From contig NZ_CALPCU010000002.1 of assembly GCF_943193085.1 (NCBI RefSeq), positions 1 to 64,000 of the forward strand: DNA of 64,000 bases, read 5' to 3'. Positions within the stretch are counted from its first letter, which is position 1, and the number at the start of each line of letters is the position of its first letter. Below, piece after piece: positions 26,300 to 35,535 of the stretch. The stretch is from Vermiculatibacterium agrestimuris. GTDB taxonomy: Bacteria > Bacillota > Clostridia > Oscillospirales > Oscillospiraceae. The position numbers and the translations under genes were made by a program. Under the pieces are notes generated by a model. It did no database searches, had not been told where the DNA came from, and saw only the letters and a program-made list of their open reading frames with translations.

Positions 26300-26411
26300 G
26301 CAAAGGCCTGCGAGGGAGCTTGGACTGTAGCGAGGCCGAGCGGAAAGCCGCAAAGCGGCTTGCAGACCAGGCCGAGTCGGAGGGAAAGCGACCGAGCGGC
26401 CAGGCCTTTGC
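26300..26411. repeat. Interspersed hairpin repeat, copy B (between rplI and dnaB)
   Basis: Element closed by an 11-bp perfect outer inverted repeat, GCAAAGGCCTG / CAGGCCTTTGC. Its core holds the hairpin AAGCCGC-AAA-GCGGCTT, then CTTGCAGACCAG and CCGAGTCGGAGGGAAAGC, matching copy A at 5188-5325. Compared with copy A the central stem differs by a compensatory A-T to G-C change. It encodes nothing and is followed by GTGACAT, as copy A is. Confidence 0.78.
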
Positions 26412-26456
26412 GGCACGTGACATGGCAACCTATCATTTTCAAGGAGGTGAACCCAC

Positions 26457-27800
26457 ATGGACGAGCTTCTCTCCCGCCAGGCGCCCCACTCCGTGGAGGC
26501 CGAGCAGGCGGTGCTGGGCTCTATGCTCATCGACGAGCGCTGTATCCCCACGGTGGTGGAGGCGCTGAAACCGGAGGACTTCTACCTGCGGCAGAATCGG
26601 GACATTTTCGAGTGTATCTGCTCCATGTTCAACTACTCCGAGACCATCGACCCGGTGACCGTGCTGGACAAGATGAAGCAGAACGGGGTCTATGACGAGG
26701 CCGCCTCCTACGAGTATGTCAAGCAGCTCATCCTCATCACCCCCACCGCCGCCAACGTAAAGGAGTACATCGGCATCGTCCGGGACAAGTCCCTGCTGCG
26801 GCGGGTGGCGGACACCGCCGGGGCCATCTCCGGCATGGTGCAGGAGGGCACCGCCACCGCCCAGGAGGCTCTGGAGGCCGCTGAGCAGCGCATCTACGCC
26901 ATCCGCCAGGGCCGCTCCGCTCAGGGCCTGGAGCACATCTCCAGCGTCATCTACTCGGTCTATGACCGGCTCAATGAACTGGCGGCCAGCGGCTCCGCTG
27001 TGCCGGGGCTGTCCACCGGCCTGACCGACGTGGACGCCGCCATCTCGGGCCTCAATAAGTCCGACCTCATCCTTCTGGCGGCCCGGCCCGGCATGGGCAA
27101 GACCTCCATGGCGCTGAATATTTTGCTCTACACGGGCAAATTCTCCGGCAAGAGCGTGGTCTACTTCTCCCTGGAAATGAGCCGGGAGCAGCTGGCCACG
27201 CGACTGATCTCCGGGGAATCCTTTGTGGACAACAAGCGGCTGGTCACCGGGCGGCTGAATGAGAACGACTGGGCCAAGATCGCCGCCGCCTCCGCCGCGC
27301 TGAACCAGACCCAGATCTACATCGACGACAACCCCATGCTGTCGGTGTCCGACATGAACGCCAAGTGCCGCCGGGTGGATAACCTGGGTCTGGTCGTCAT
27401 AGACTACCTCCAGCTCATGACTTCCGCCGGCGGGCCCGGCCGCTCCGGGGACAGCCGCCAGCAGGTGGTCAGCGACATCTCCCGCTCGCTGAAGATCATG
27501 GCCAAGGACTTGAACGTGCCCATCCTGTGCCTTTCCCAGCTCTCCCGGGCCAACGAATCCCGGGCAGACAAGCGCCCCATGCTCTCCGACCTGCGGGAAT
27601 CCGGCGCCATCGAGCAGGACGCCGACATCGTCATGTTCCTCTACCGGGAGGGCTATTACGACGCCGACACCGACGACCCCAACCTGGCCGAGTGCATCAT
27701 CGCCAAGAACCGGCACGGCGAGACGGGCACCGTCCCCCTCCAGTGGCTGCCTGAGTACACCACCTTCACCTCCGTAGACCGGCGGCATGAAGAATACTGA
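26457..27800 (+). CDS. dnaB: Replicative DNA helicase
   Basis: Hexameric 5'-3' helicase of the replication fork, 447 residues. The N-terminal domain (PHSVEAEQAVLGSMLIDERCIPTVVEALKPEDFYLRQN) interacts with primase. The RecA-like domain has Walker A ARPGMGKTS, FSLEMSREQLATRL, the Walker B region VVIDYLQLM and the LRESGAIEQDADIVMFLYR motif. AAGGAGGTGA stands directly before the ATG. Its end overlaps tilS by 14 bases. Confidence 0.97.
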   Translation: MDELLSRQAPHSVEAEQAVLGSMLIDERCIPTVVEALKPEDFYLRQNRDIFECICSMFNYSETIDPVTVLDKMKQNGVYDEAASYEYVKQLILITPTAANVKEYIGIVRDKSLLRRVADTAGAISGMVQEGTATAQEALEAAEQRIYAIRQGRSAQGLEHISSVIYSVYDRLNELAASGSAVPGLSTGLTDVDAAISGLNKSDLILLAARPGMGKTSMALNILLYTGKFSGKSVVYFSLEMSREQLATRLISGESFVDNKRLVTGRLNENDWAKIAAASAALNQTQIYIDDNPMLSVSDMNAKCRRVDNLGLVVIDYLQLMTSAGGPGRSGDSRQQVVSDISRSLKIMAKDLNVPILCLSQLSRANESRADKRPMLSDLRESGAIEQDADIVMFLYREGYYDADTDDPNLAECIIAKNRHGETGTVPLQWLPEYTTFTSVDRRHEEY

Positions 27801-29097
27801 GCACCGCCTCCCCCATGCGGAGGCTTTCGCGCGGGAGCACCATATGTTCCCCCCCGGCTCCAAGGTGCTCTGTGCCGTCTCCGGGGGAGCTGATTCCATG
27901 TGTCTGCTCCACTGGCTCTCCCGGCGGGAGGATATCACCGTGGTGGCCGCCCACTTTGACCACCAGCTCCGGGGCGAGGAGAGCGGCAGGGACGAGCGGT
28001 TCGTTCGCTCCTGGTGTGAGCAGCACGCCATTCCCTTCCACCTGGGCACCTGGGACGTGAGGGCCGAGGCTGGGCGCCGCAAGATGGGTATCGAGGAGAC
28101 CGCCCGCGCCCTGCGCTACGGCTTTCTCTCCCAACTGGCCGTACAGCTCCAGGCCGACCGCATCGCCACCGCCCACAACGCCGGCGATAACGCCGAGACG
28201 GTGCTCATGCACCTGCTCCGGGGCAGCGCTCTTCCAGGCCTCACCGGTATTGAGCCCGTTCGATGGAAGTATGTCCGTCCCTTTCTCACCACCAGCCGGG
28301 AGGAGATCGAGACCTATCTGGCGCAGCACCGCGTCCCCCATGTGGAGGACAGCTCCAACGCCGACGACTCCTATACCCGCAACCGGGTGCGCCATCAGCT
28401 CGTCCCCCTTTTGGAGGAGATGAACCCCGGCTTCGTCCGCCGCCTGTGCGCCGCCATCCCCCGGCTGCGCGCCGACGAGGAATATCTGGGCGCTCTGGCC
28501 CAGGATCTCTTCCGGCTGGCACAGCGGCAGGGGGAGGACTTGACCATTCCCGCCGCCGCCATTGCCCAGGCCCCTCCTCCGGTGGCCGCCCGGACGGTGC
28601 GGCTGCTGCTGGCCGAGGCTGCCGAAGGAGACTGGGACTGTTCCGCCGCACACATCGGGGCGGTGCTCTCCCTGTGCCGGGGCGACAGCCCCTCCGCCCG
28701 GGTCTCCCTCCCCCATCAGCTCACCGCTCTGCGGGAATACGGCGACCTTGTCTTTACCCATTCGCCCCACCCTGAGCCCGTAGAGGAATTTGTCCCCCGG
28801 GAGGGAGACACCCCCCTTCCCGGCACGGACTGGCTGGTGAGGCTGGCCGTCCCCCCCTGGCCCGGGCTTGCGATCCGCTCCCGGCAGACGGGAGACGAGA
28901 TCACCCTTTCCAACGGCCACAGGCGGAGCCTGAAAAAGCTCTTCATCGACCGGAAGATCCCCAAAGCGCTGCGGGACAGCTTTCCCGTGGCCGCCGACGG
29001 CGACGGCGTCATCTTCGCCGCCCCTTTCGGCCCCAATCCAGCCCACCCCCGTTACAGGGATATCCAAATTATAGAAACAAGGGAGAGAATGGAATGA
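27787..29097 (+). CDS. tilS: tRNA(Ile)-lysidine synthetase
   Basis: 436 residues. Converts C34 of the AUA-reading tRNA-Ile to lysidine using ATP and lysine. The PP-loop motif SGGADSMCLLHWLSRR is clear, followed by AAHFDHQLRGEESGRDERFV and TAHNAGDNAETVLMHLLRGSALPGLTGI; the C-terminal TilS domain ends with the NGHRRSLKKLFIDRKIPKALR block. Its ATG lies within the last codons of dnaB, and its stop overlaps the start of hpt (ATGA), so the genes are translationally coupled. Confidence 0.95.
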   Translation: MKNTEHRLPHAEAFAREHHMFPPGSKVLCAVSGGADSMCLLHWLSRREDITVVAAHFDHQLRGEESGRDERFVRSWCEQHAIPFHLGTWDVRAEAGRRKMGIEETARALRYGFLSQLAVQLQADRIATAHNAGDNAETVLMHLLRGSALPGLTGIEPVRWKYVRPFLTTSREEIETYLAQHRVPHVEDSSNADDSYTRNRVRHQLVPLLEEMNPGFVRRLCAAIPRLRADEEYLGALAQDLFRLAQRQGEDLTIPAAAIAQAPPPVAARTVRLLLAEAAEGDWDCSAAHIGAVLSLCRGDSPSARVSLPHQLTALREYGDLVFTHSPHPEPVEEFVPREGDTPLPGTDWLVRLAVPPWPGLAIRSRQTGDEITLSNGHRRSLKKLFIDRKIPKALRDSFPVAADGDGVIFAAPFGPNPAHPRYRDIQIIETRERME

Positions 29098-29645
29098 ACA
29101 CCATGGAAGAGGACATTCAGAAGATACTCATTGACCAGGAGGCCCTCAAGGCCCGGGTGGCCGAGCTGGGCAAACAGATCAGCGCCGATTACGCCGGCAA
29201 GGAGCCTTTGCTGGTCAGCGTCCTGCGGGGCTCGTACATCTTCATGGCCGACCTGACCCGGAGCATCGACTGCTTCTGCCGGGTGGATTTTATGGCCGTA
29301 TCCTCCTACGGCGCGGGCACCGTGTCCTCCGGTCAGGTGAACATCATCAAGGATCTCAGCGACTCCATCGAGGGCAAGGACGTCATCGTGGTGGAGGACA
29401 TTCTCGACAGCGGCAACACCCTGAGCTATCTCATCCAGGTCCTGAAGGCCCGGCACCCCGCCTCCATCCGCCTGGCCACCCTTCTGGATAAGCCCTCCCG
29501 CCGCACCAAGCCCATCACCGCCGACTATGTGGGCTTCGAGGTGCCCGACGAGTTCGTGGTGGGCTACGGCCTGGACTATGACGAGCTCTACCGCAACCTG
29601 CCCTACATAGGTGTTTTGAAGCCCTGTGTGTATGAGAAAAACTGA
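29094..29645 (+). CDS. hpt: Hypoxanthine phosphoribosyltransferase
   Basis: 183 residues. Salvages hypoxanthine and guanine to IMP and GMP with PRPP. The PRPP-binding motif VIVVEDILDSGNTLSYL and the N-terminal LLVSVLRGSYIFMADL loop are typical, and the YVGFEVPDEFVVGYGLDYDELYRNLPYIG end is the HPRT signature. Coupled to tilS by a 4-base overlap, in the conserved tilS-hpt-ftsH arrangement. Confidence 0.96.
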   Translation: MNTMEEDIQKILIDQEALKARVAELGKQISADYAGKEPLLVSVLRGSYIFMADLTRSIDCFCRVDFMAVSSYGAGTVSSGQVNIIKDLSDSIEGKDVIVVEDILDSGNTLSYLIQVLKARHPASIRLATLLDKPSRRTKPITADYVGFEVPDEFVVGYGLDYDELYRNLPYIGVLKPCVYEKN

Positions 29646-29687
29646 CCTTGCACTTCGCGCTTCCTTTAGAAAGGATGTGGTTCTCCT

Positions 29688-31535
29688 TTGAATAAGAAGA
29701 TGGACGGAAGAGACCTGGGCTTTCTGGGCCTTGTCGTGCTGATCCTGCTGGTCACCGTCTTCGCCCTCCGTGGGCTGGACGCCTCTGAGTCTCCCTCCTG
29801 GGCGGACATCCGCTCCCTCATCGAGACCCAGCAGGTCAGCGAGGTGCGCATCAAGAACAACGTGCTGACCATGAAGCTCAAGCAGCCCTGGAAGGGCCAG
29901 GACACCGTCACCACCAAGCTCTATTCCACGGAGCTGTTCTATCTGGAGTTCAACGACACCCTGGCCGCCCAGGATCGGGCCGGCCTTCTCACCGACTACG
30001 ACTATCCCTCCTCCACCACCGTCCCCTGGTGGGTCTCCTTCCTGCCCTGGGTGGCCATCATCGGCCTGTTCGGTCTTCTGTGGTACAACATGATGGCCCG
30101 GCAGGCGGGGGGCGGCAGCGGCGCAGGCGGCCCCAACCCGGGCCGGTTCAGCCGGGCCCGCACCCGCACCGCCGACGGCGAGGGGAAGAAGGTCACCTTT
30201 GCCGACGTGGCGGGGGCCGATGAGGAAAAGGCTGAGCTTCAGGAGGTGGTGGACTTCCTCAAGGATCCCCAGCGCTACCTGGAGTTAGGCGCCCGGATCC
30301 CCAAGGGCATCCTGCTGGTAGGCCCTCCGGGCACCGGCAAGACCCTCCTGGCCAAGGCCGTGGCCGGCGAGGCCGGGGTGGGCTTTCTGTCCATCTCCGG
30401 CTCCGACTTTGTGGAGCTCTATGTGGGCGTGGGCGCCTCCCGCGTCCGCGACCTCTTTGACCAGGCCAAGAAGGACTCCCCCGCTATCGTCTTCATCGAC
30501 GAGATCGACGCCGTAGGCCGCCAGCGGGGCGCGGGCCTGGGCGGCGGCCACGACGAGCGGGAGCAGACCCTGAACCAGCTTCTGGTGGAGATGGACGGCT
30601 TTGCCGCCAACGAGGGCGTTGTTGTTCTGGCCGCCACCAACCGGGTGGACATTCTGGACCCCGCCCTTCTCCGTCCCGGCCGTTTTGACCGGCAGGTCTA
30701 TGTGGGCGCCCCCGACGTGAAGGGCCGGGAGGAGATCCTGAAGGTTCACACCCGCAACAAGCCCCTCAGCGAGGACGTGGATCTGGCCATCCTGGCCAAG
30801 ACCACCGCCGGCTTTACCGGCGCCGACCTGGAAAACCTCTGCAACGAGGCTGCCCTCCGGGCCGCCGGAGCGCGGCAGAAGTTCATCTCCATGGACGACT
30901 TCCAGCAGTCCGTCATCAAAGTCCTGGCCGGCCCCGAGAAGAAGAGCCGGGTGGTCATCGAGCGGGAGCGGAAGCTCACCGCTTACCACGAGGCGGGCCA
31001 CGCTCTGGTCATCCACGCCCTGCCCACCCAGGATCCGGTGCATCAGATTACTATTGTCCCCCGGGGCATGGCCGGCGGCATGACCATCCACCTGCCCAAG
31101 GAGGATAAGTCCTTCCTGTCCAAGGCGGAGCTCACCGACCGCATCGCCGTCTGCCTGGGCGGCCGCTGCGCTGAGCAGCTGGTGCTGGGGGACATCTCCA
31201 CCGGGGCGGGCAGCGACCTGCAGACCGCCAGCAACATCGCCCGGAACATGGTCATGCGCTACGGCATGAGCGATAAGCTGGGCAACGTGGTCTTCGACTC
31301 CGGCCACGACGAGGTCTTTATCGGCCGCAGCATGGCCCAGGCCAAGACCTACTCCGAGGAGGTCGCCGCCCTTATCGACGAGGAGGTCAAGGCCCTGCTG
31401 GACAGGGCCTATCAAACCTGCGAGACCATCCTCAAGCGGGACCGGGCCTACCTGGACAAGGTGGCCGGGTATCTGCTGGAGCACGAGACCATGGACGCAA
31501 AGACCTTTGAAGAGATGCTTCTTGCGGAAGAATAA
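29688..31535 (+). CDS. ftsH: ATP-dependent zinc metalloprotease FtsH, second copy
   Basis: 615 residues. Two membrane segments (about 10-28 and 107-127) flank a short extracytoplasmic domain. AAA module: Walker A GPPGTGKT, Walker B IVFIDEIDAVGRQRGAGLGGGHDEREQTLNQ, second region of homology NRVDILDPALLRPGRFDRQ. The protease site is HEAGH, and GAGSDLQTASNIARNMV carries the third zinc ligand. The start appears to be a TTG at 29688 with AGAAAGGA upstream; ATG at 29700 is the alternative. Its place after tilS-hpt marks it as the canonical housekeeping FtsH; the copy at 11176 is the extra one. Confidence 0.95.
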   Translation: MNKKMDGRDLGFLGLVVLILLVTVFALRGLDASESPSWADIRSLIETQQVSEVRIKNNVLTMKLKQPWKGQDTVTTKLYSTELFYLEFNDTLAAQDRAGLLTDYDYPSSTTVPWWVSFLPWVAIIGLFGLLWYNMMARQAGGGSGAGGPNPGRFSRARTRTADGEGKKVTFADVAGADEEKAELQEVVDFLKDPQRYLELGARIPKGILLVGPPGTGKTLLAKAVAGEAGVGFLSISGSDFVELYVGVGASRVRDLFDQAKKDSPAIVFIDEIDAVGRQRGAGLGGGHDEREQTLNQLLVEMDGFAANEGVVVLAATNRVDILDPALLRPGRFDRQVYVGAPDVKGREEILKVHTRNKPLSEDVDLAILAKTTAGFTGADLENLCNEAALRAAGARQKFISMDDFQQSVIKVLAGPEKKSRVVIERERKLTAYHEAGHALVIHALPTQDPVHQITIVPRGMAGGMTIHLPKEDKSFLSKAELTDRIAVCLGGRCAEQLVLGDISTGAGSDLQTASNIARNMVMRYGMSDKLGNVVFDSGHDEVFIGRSMAQAKTYSEEVAALIDEEVKALLDRAYQTCETILKRDRAYLDKVAGYLLEHETMDAKTFEEMLLAEE

Positions 31536-31591
31536 GCTCCGGAGCGCATCCTCTCCCCCCACCGCCCACACTTCGGAAAGGAGGTATGCCC

Positions 31592-32707
31592 ATGAAGCGG
31601 CGTTTTGGGACGCTTTTGTGCGCCGCGGCCCTGTTGTTGGCCCTGGCCATCCCCGCCAACTCCGTCTCCTCTGAGCCGGTGTACCTTCTGGCGGTGAACG
31701 ACCGGATGTGCGATCTGCCCAACGGCACCCTGCCCATCTCCAACGGCGGCGTGATCTATGTGCCCTACACCGTCTTTGACAAGGACAGCTCGGGGGTGGA
31801 TCTGGGGGTCTATTACGGCATCAGTCAGGATCGGGGCGCCGTCCTCACGCTTTACGCCCTCTCCGGCCGGCTCACTTTCACCATCAACAACAACACCTGT
31901 GTGGACGGCCAGGGCAACTCCCTGAACTGGCCGGCCATACTCCGTAACGGCATCCCCTACGTCCCCGCCGCCGCTGTGTGCGGCTTCTTCGGGCTCAATT
32001 ACTCCTTCCTGCCCACCGCCGACCGGGGCACCCTCATCCGCATCACCAACTCGGCGGCCACCGCCTCGGACAGCAGCTTTTTAAGCTCTGTCACCCTCCA
32101 TATGACCACCCGGTACAACAACATCATCCAAAGCCGGGAATCCCTCCCTGTCCCCGCCTCCAGCGTCTCCCCCACCCCCACGACCGCCCCCACGACCGCC
32201 CCTGGCGGGCAGGACAGCAAGGAGGATGTGCGGGTATACCTGGCCATTAACGCCTCTGACGCCGACAGCGACCTCACCGCTCTCTTCCCCTCAGGGGTGC
32301 ACGCCCTCTTCCTCTTCACCCCCGACTCCCTCTCCGCCCAGAGCGCCCAGGTGCGCCGGGCGCTGGCCCTGGGCCACTCTGTGGGGCTTATCGTAGACGG
32401 GGATCTGGACGCCGCCCTGGCGCAGCTGGAGCGGGGCAACGAGCTTTTGACCCACATCGCCCGGGTGCGCACCCGCATCGTCTCCGCCCCGGCCGCCCTC
32501 ACCGACAGCCTCACCGCCTCAGGCTGGGCCTGCTGGCAGAGCAACGTCACCGGCCAGAACGCCTATGCCCTTCTGGCCAATCTGGAGCTGCGGCAGGTGG
32601 TGGGCCGGGTGGATCTCATCCCCAACGCCACCGCGGTAAACCGGATCATGACACGGCTGCGGGAGGACCGGTACACCATCCGCCAGCCCCTGGAGACGGA
32701 GCTGTGA
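31592..32707 (+). CDS. Secreted protein with CuAO-N-like domain and degenerate NodB-like domain
   Basis: 371 residues. A signal peptide (MKRRFGTLLCAAALLLALAIPANS) is followed by a copper amine oxidase N-terminal-like module (about 30-155, NGGVIYVPYTVFD and NGIPYVPAAAVCGFFGLNYSF), a Ser/Thr/Pro linker (about 185-205) and a C-terminal region (about 210-370). Its spacing (GVHALFLFTPDSL, VRRALALGHSVGLIVDGD, LERGNELLTHIARVRTRIV) recalls polysaccharide deacetylases. The catalytic Asp pair and HxxxH metal ligands are missing, so it is probably not an active deacetylase. ATG 31592 has AGGAGG at 8 bases. It follows ftsH by 56 bases. Confidence 0.7.
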   Translation: MKRRFGTLLCAAALLLALAIPANSVSSEPVYLLAVNDRMCDLPNGTLPISNGGVIYVPYTVFDKDSSGVDLGVYYGISQDRGAVLTLYALSGRLTFTINNNTCVDGQGNSLNWPAILRNGIPYVPAAAVCGFFGLNYSFLPTADRGTLIRITNSAATASDSSFLSSVTLHMTTRYNNIIQSRESLPVPASSVSPTPTTAPTTAPGGQDSKEDVRVYLAINASDADSDLTALFPSGVHALFLFTPDSLSAQSAQVRRALALGHSVGLIVDGDLDAALAQLERGNELLTHIARVRTRIVSAPAALTDSLTASGWACWQSNVTGQNAYALLANLELRQVVGRVDLIPNATAVNRIMTRLREDRYTIRQPLETEL

Positions 32708-32725
32708 CCTCCCCCTTAAGACAAA

Positions 32726-32768
32726 AGAGAGCGCAAAACCGCGGCATACGGTTTTGCGCTCTCTTTTT
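32726..32768. terminator. Bidirectional terminator
   Basis: 16-bp stem AGAGAGCGCAAAACCG with its complement across a 7-base loop, then TTTTATTTT. The minus side is A-rich upstream, so it can also stop the opposing ABC permease transcript. Confidence 0.85.
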
Positions 32769-32775
32769 ATTTTCT

Positions 32776-34632
32776 CTAGGCGCTCTTCCCGCCCTTCACA
32801 GCCCGCCAGGCCCCCAGGCAGGTACACAGGAAATAGCCGCCGTAAATGACCAGCAGGAACACCGCCGTCAGCAAACTGGCATGGACTGAGTCCACGTGAC
32901 CCACTGAATAGATGATCTCGTTGGCCGCCCGCATACCCACAAAGGTGTGGATGACTCCCAGGGCCAGGGGAAGGAGGAAGGCCAGCGCCACCTGGGACAC
33001 CAGCGCCTTCCGCCGCATCCCCTCCGGGGCGCCCAGCTTGCCCAGCAGCTCATAGCGCGCCGCGTTGTCCGCCGCCTGGCTCAGCTGCTGAAGGGCCAGC
33101 ACCGCCGCCGCGGCGAGCAGGAACACCAGCCCCAGATAGAGGCCCATATAGAGCACCAGGATCTTGGCCCCCATCAGGTCGTAGTAGTTGTCCAGCTTGT
33201 AGTTCATCATGATGTCCAGCCCGGCGGGGAAGTCCTCCGCCTCGTCCAGGGACATGCGGACCAGGTCGTCCACTTGGGAGACGTTCCCGGCGTAATTGAT
33301 ATTCACCATCTGCCGCCGGGGCCGGAGCTGGGAGAGCATGGCGTCGGGGACCACCACGATCCCGTCGGCGGCGGGACCGTTGACGATGGCGTCGGGGGTC
33401 CGCCGGGGAAGGGCGTCCTCGGTCAGAAGGGGCAGCTTCCGCGCCTCCATCAGTTCGTTGTAGCGGCTCAGGCCGATGGCGGCGTAGACCCCCGCCTCCG
33501 GCCAGCCGGTGACGGTCTCGTCATTGTAGTAGACGGTGACGCTCTCCACCGAGGCAAAGCACGCCTGGGTGTCCAACCCGGCGGCCTGGAAAAGGGCGGG
33601 GATGTCCGCCTCCTCGTATTCTCCCTCCCGGCCGTAGTTGAGCACCGTCAGGTCGTAGGGGGTCTGGCCACCCACCGTGGCGGTGATGGTGTCGTTGAGC
33701 CCCACCGAGCAGGCGGTGACCCCCATGGCCAGCAGCAGGAGGATGGAGATGACCGTGTTGGAGGCGCAGTTGGTGTGCACCTTTCCGCTCCACTGCCGCA
33801 GCACGAACATATTGAGGCCCTTGTAATACCCCGCATGGCCCTTGGTCATCCGGAGCAGGAACCCGGACAGGGACCGGAAGATGAGAAAGGTCCCCAAGGT
33901 CCCCAGCCCCAGCATGATAAACCAGAGAAGGTCGATGCGCAGCAGTCCCCGGCTGAGAAGGATGGCGTAGGCCGTCCCCAAGGACACGACCCCCAATAGA
34001 AACAGGGCCACCGAAAGGGCCAGGGGCCGCTGGGCCACCTCCTCGTTGGTCCGCCCCGAGCGGATGAGGTCGATGAGCCTGGCCCGGGAGACAGAAACCC
34101 CGGTGAAGGCCATCACCAGCAGGAAGATGACCCCGAAGTAAAGGGCTGTTTTTCCCGCCGCCGCCCAGGAGATGGAGAAGGTGAAGATATCCCCGGGCGT
34201 GGCCAAAAACATGGCCACCGTCAGCTTATCCAGGGCCCAGGACCCCAAAATGCCCAAGGCGATACCCGAGAGGAGGGCGGCAAGGCCGATGAACAGGGTC
34301 TCCATGACCAGCAGCCGGGCCACGCGCCCCGTGGGCATTCCCAAAAGGGCATAGGTCCCCAGTTCCCTCTTGCGCCGCTTCATCAAAAACTGGTTGGCGT
34401 AGAGGATCAGCCCCGCCAGCACCACCGCCACAAAGGCGGAGAACACCCCCACCAGCACAAAGATGGCCTCCACATTGGGGTTGTTGTTCTTGGCCAGAAA
34501 CTGCATCACGCTCTGGCCGTCCAAAGCGCTGAACACATAGAAAAGACATACCCCGAAGGTGAGGGTGATAAAGTAGACGGCGTAGTCCCGGATGCTCCGC
34601 CGCACATTGCGAAACGCCAGCTTACCGCTCAT
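32776..34632 (-). CDS. ABC transporter permease, FtsX/BceB type
   Basis: About 618 residues with roughly ten membrane segments. N-terminal FtsX core (MSGKLAFRNVRRSIRDYAVYFITLTFGVCLFYVFSALDG, RKRELGTYALLGMPTGRVARLLVMETLFIGL), a large extracellular loop (about 325-500) and three C-terminal segments. This matches BceB/VraE permeases that free peptide antibiotics or lipid II-cycle intermediates at the membrane. The stop of the ATPase gene overlaps the start. No BceRS-type two-component genes flank it, unlike many relatives. ATG at 34632 with GGGAGGTG upstream. Confidence 0.9.
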   Translation of the reverse strand: MSGKLAFRNVRRSIRDYAVYFITLTFGVCLFYVFSALDGQSVMQFLAKNNNPNVEAIFVLVGVFSAFVAVVLAGLILYANQFLMKRRKRELGTYALLGMPTGRVARLLVMETLFIGLAALLSGIALGILGSWALDKLTVAMFLATPGDIFTFSISWAAAGKTALYFGVIFLLVMAFTGVSVSRARLIDLIRSGRTNEEVAQRPLALSVALFLLGVVSLGTAYAILLSRGLLRIDLLWFIMLGLGTLGTFLIFRSLSGFLLRMTKGHAGYYKGLNMFVLRQWSGKVHTNCASNTVISILLLLAMGVTACSVGLNDTITATVGGQTPYDLTVLNYGREGEYEEADIPALFQAAGLDTQACFASVESVTVYYNDETVTGWPEAGVYAAIGLSRYNELMEARKLPLLTEDALPRRTPDAIVNGPAADGIVVVPDAMLSQLRPRRQMVNINYAGNVSQVDDLVRMSLDEAEDFPAGLDIMMNYKLDNYYDLMGAKILVLYMGLYLGLVFLLAAAAVLALQQLSQAADNAARYELLGKLGAPEGMRRKALVSQVALAFLLPLALGVIHTFVGMRAANEIIYSVGHVDSVHASLLTAVFLLVIYGGYFLCTCLGAWRAVKGGKSA

Positions 34633-35392
34633 GGCCGCCCTCACCTCCCAACTGGCTTACCACGGACAAGATCTCCCGGAAGAAGCTCTGCCTGTCCTCC
34701 CCCTCCCCGCGGTGCAGCTCCTGGAACAGCTCCCCGTCCCGGAGGAAGAGGATGCGCGTGCACCAGGAGGCGGCAAAGGCGTCGTGGGTGACCATGAGGA
34801 TGGTGGCGCCCTCCTCCCGGTTCAGCTGCTCCATCTGCTCCAGCAAAAGCCCCGCGGACTTGGAGTCCAGGGCGCCCGTGGGCTCGTCGGCCAGCACCAG
34901 GGCGGGGTGGGTCACCATGGCCCGGGCCGCCGCCAGGCGCTGCTGCTGCCCCCCGGACATCTGGTAGGGGAACTTGTCCAGCACCTCCTCCACTCCCAGC
35001 AGCCGGGCGGCCTGCCTGGAGCGGCTCTCCACCGTTCTGGGATCGGCCTTTCCTATGGTAAGCGCCAGGGCGATATTCTCCAGCCCCGTCAGGGTATCCA
35101 GCAGATTGCAGTCCTGAAAGATGAACCCCAGCCGCTCCCGGCGGAACTTACTGAGGGCCTTCCCCCGCAGCTTGGTCAGAGACACCCCGTCCACCGCGAT
35201 GCGTCCGGAGGTGGGCGCGTCGATGGTGGACACGCAGTTGAGCAGGGTGGTCTTCCCGCTGCCCGAGGGGCCCATGATGCCCACAAACTCCCCCGGAGCC
35301 ACCGCAAAGCTCAGGCCCCGCAGGGCATTGGTGCGGTTCCCTTTTCCGCCGTATGTCTTGGTCAGGGCTTCTACATTCAAAATGGGTTCCAT
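34622..35392 (-). CDS. ABC transporter ATP-binding protein, BceA/MacB type
   Basis: 256 residues. Walker A GPSGSGKTTLL, Q-loop LGFIFQDCNLL, signature MSGGQQQRLAAARAM, Walker B LVLADEPTGALDS and H-loop MVTHDAFAAS are all intact. It energises the FtsX-type permease encoded immediately after it with an 11-base overlap. Likely role: antimicrobial-peptide resistance or an envelope-related process; the substrate is not shown. AAAGGAGG lies 7 bases before the ATG at 35392. Confidence 0.94.
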   Translation of the reverse strand: MEPILNVEALTKTYGGKGNRTNALRGLSFAVAPGEFVGIMGPSGSGKTTLLNCVSTIDAPTSGRIAVDGVSLTKLRGKALSKFRRERLGFIFQDCNLLDTLTGLENIALALTIGKADPRTVESRSRQAARLLGVEEVLDKFPYQMSGGQQQRLAAARAMVTHPALVLADEPTGALDSKSAGLLLEQMEQLNREEGATILMVTHDAFAASWCTRILFLRDGELFQELHRGEGEDRQSFFREILSVVSQLGGEGGHER

Positions 35393-35491
35393 CACTTGGC
35401 CTCCTTTTTTTCGGTGAAGCCATTTTAGCAGGGTCTGCTCAAGTTTTCTTTTCGATGGAGTGAAGAAAGGCTAAACATTTTCTGACAAAAA

Positions 35492-35533
35492 AGAGATCCC
35501 CGGACGCAAACCGCGTCCGGGGATCTCTTTTTC
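35492..35533. terminator. Bidirectional terminator downstream of the HAD phosphatase gene
   Basis: 16-bp stem AGAGATCCCCGGACGC with its complement across a 5-base loop; A-run on the left, T-run on the right. Confidence 0.85.
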
Positions 35534-35535
35534 TC

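Noticed and set aside
32776..35392. Complete BceRS-BceAB bacitracin resistance module
   Set aside because: Only the ABC transporter pair is here; no histidine kinase or response regulator flanks it, so specific peptide sensing cannot be claimed.
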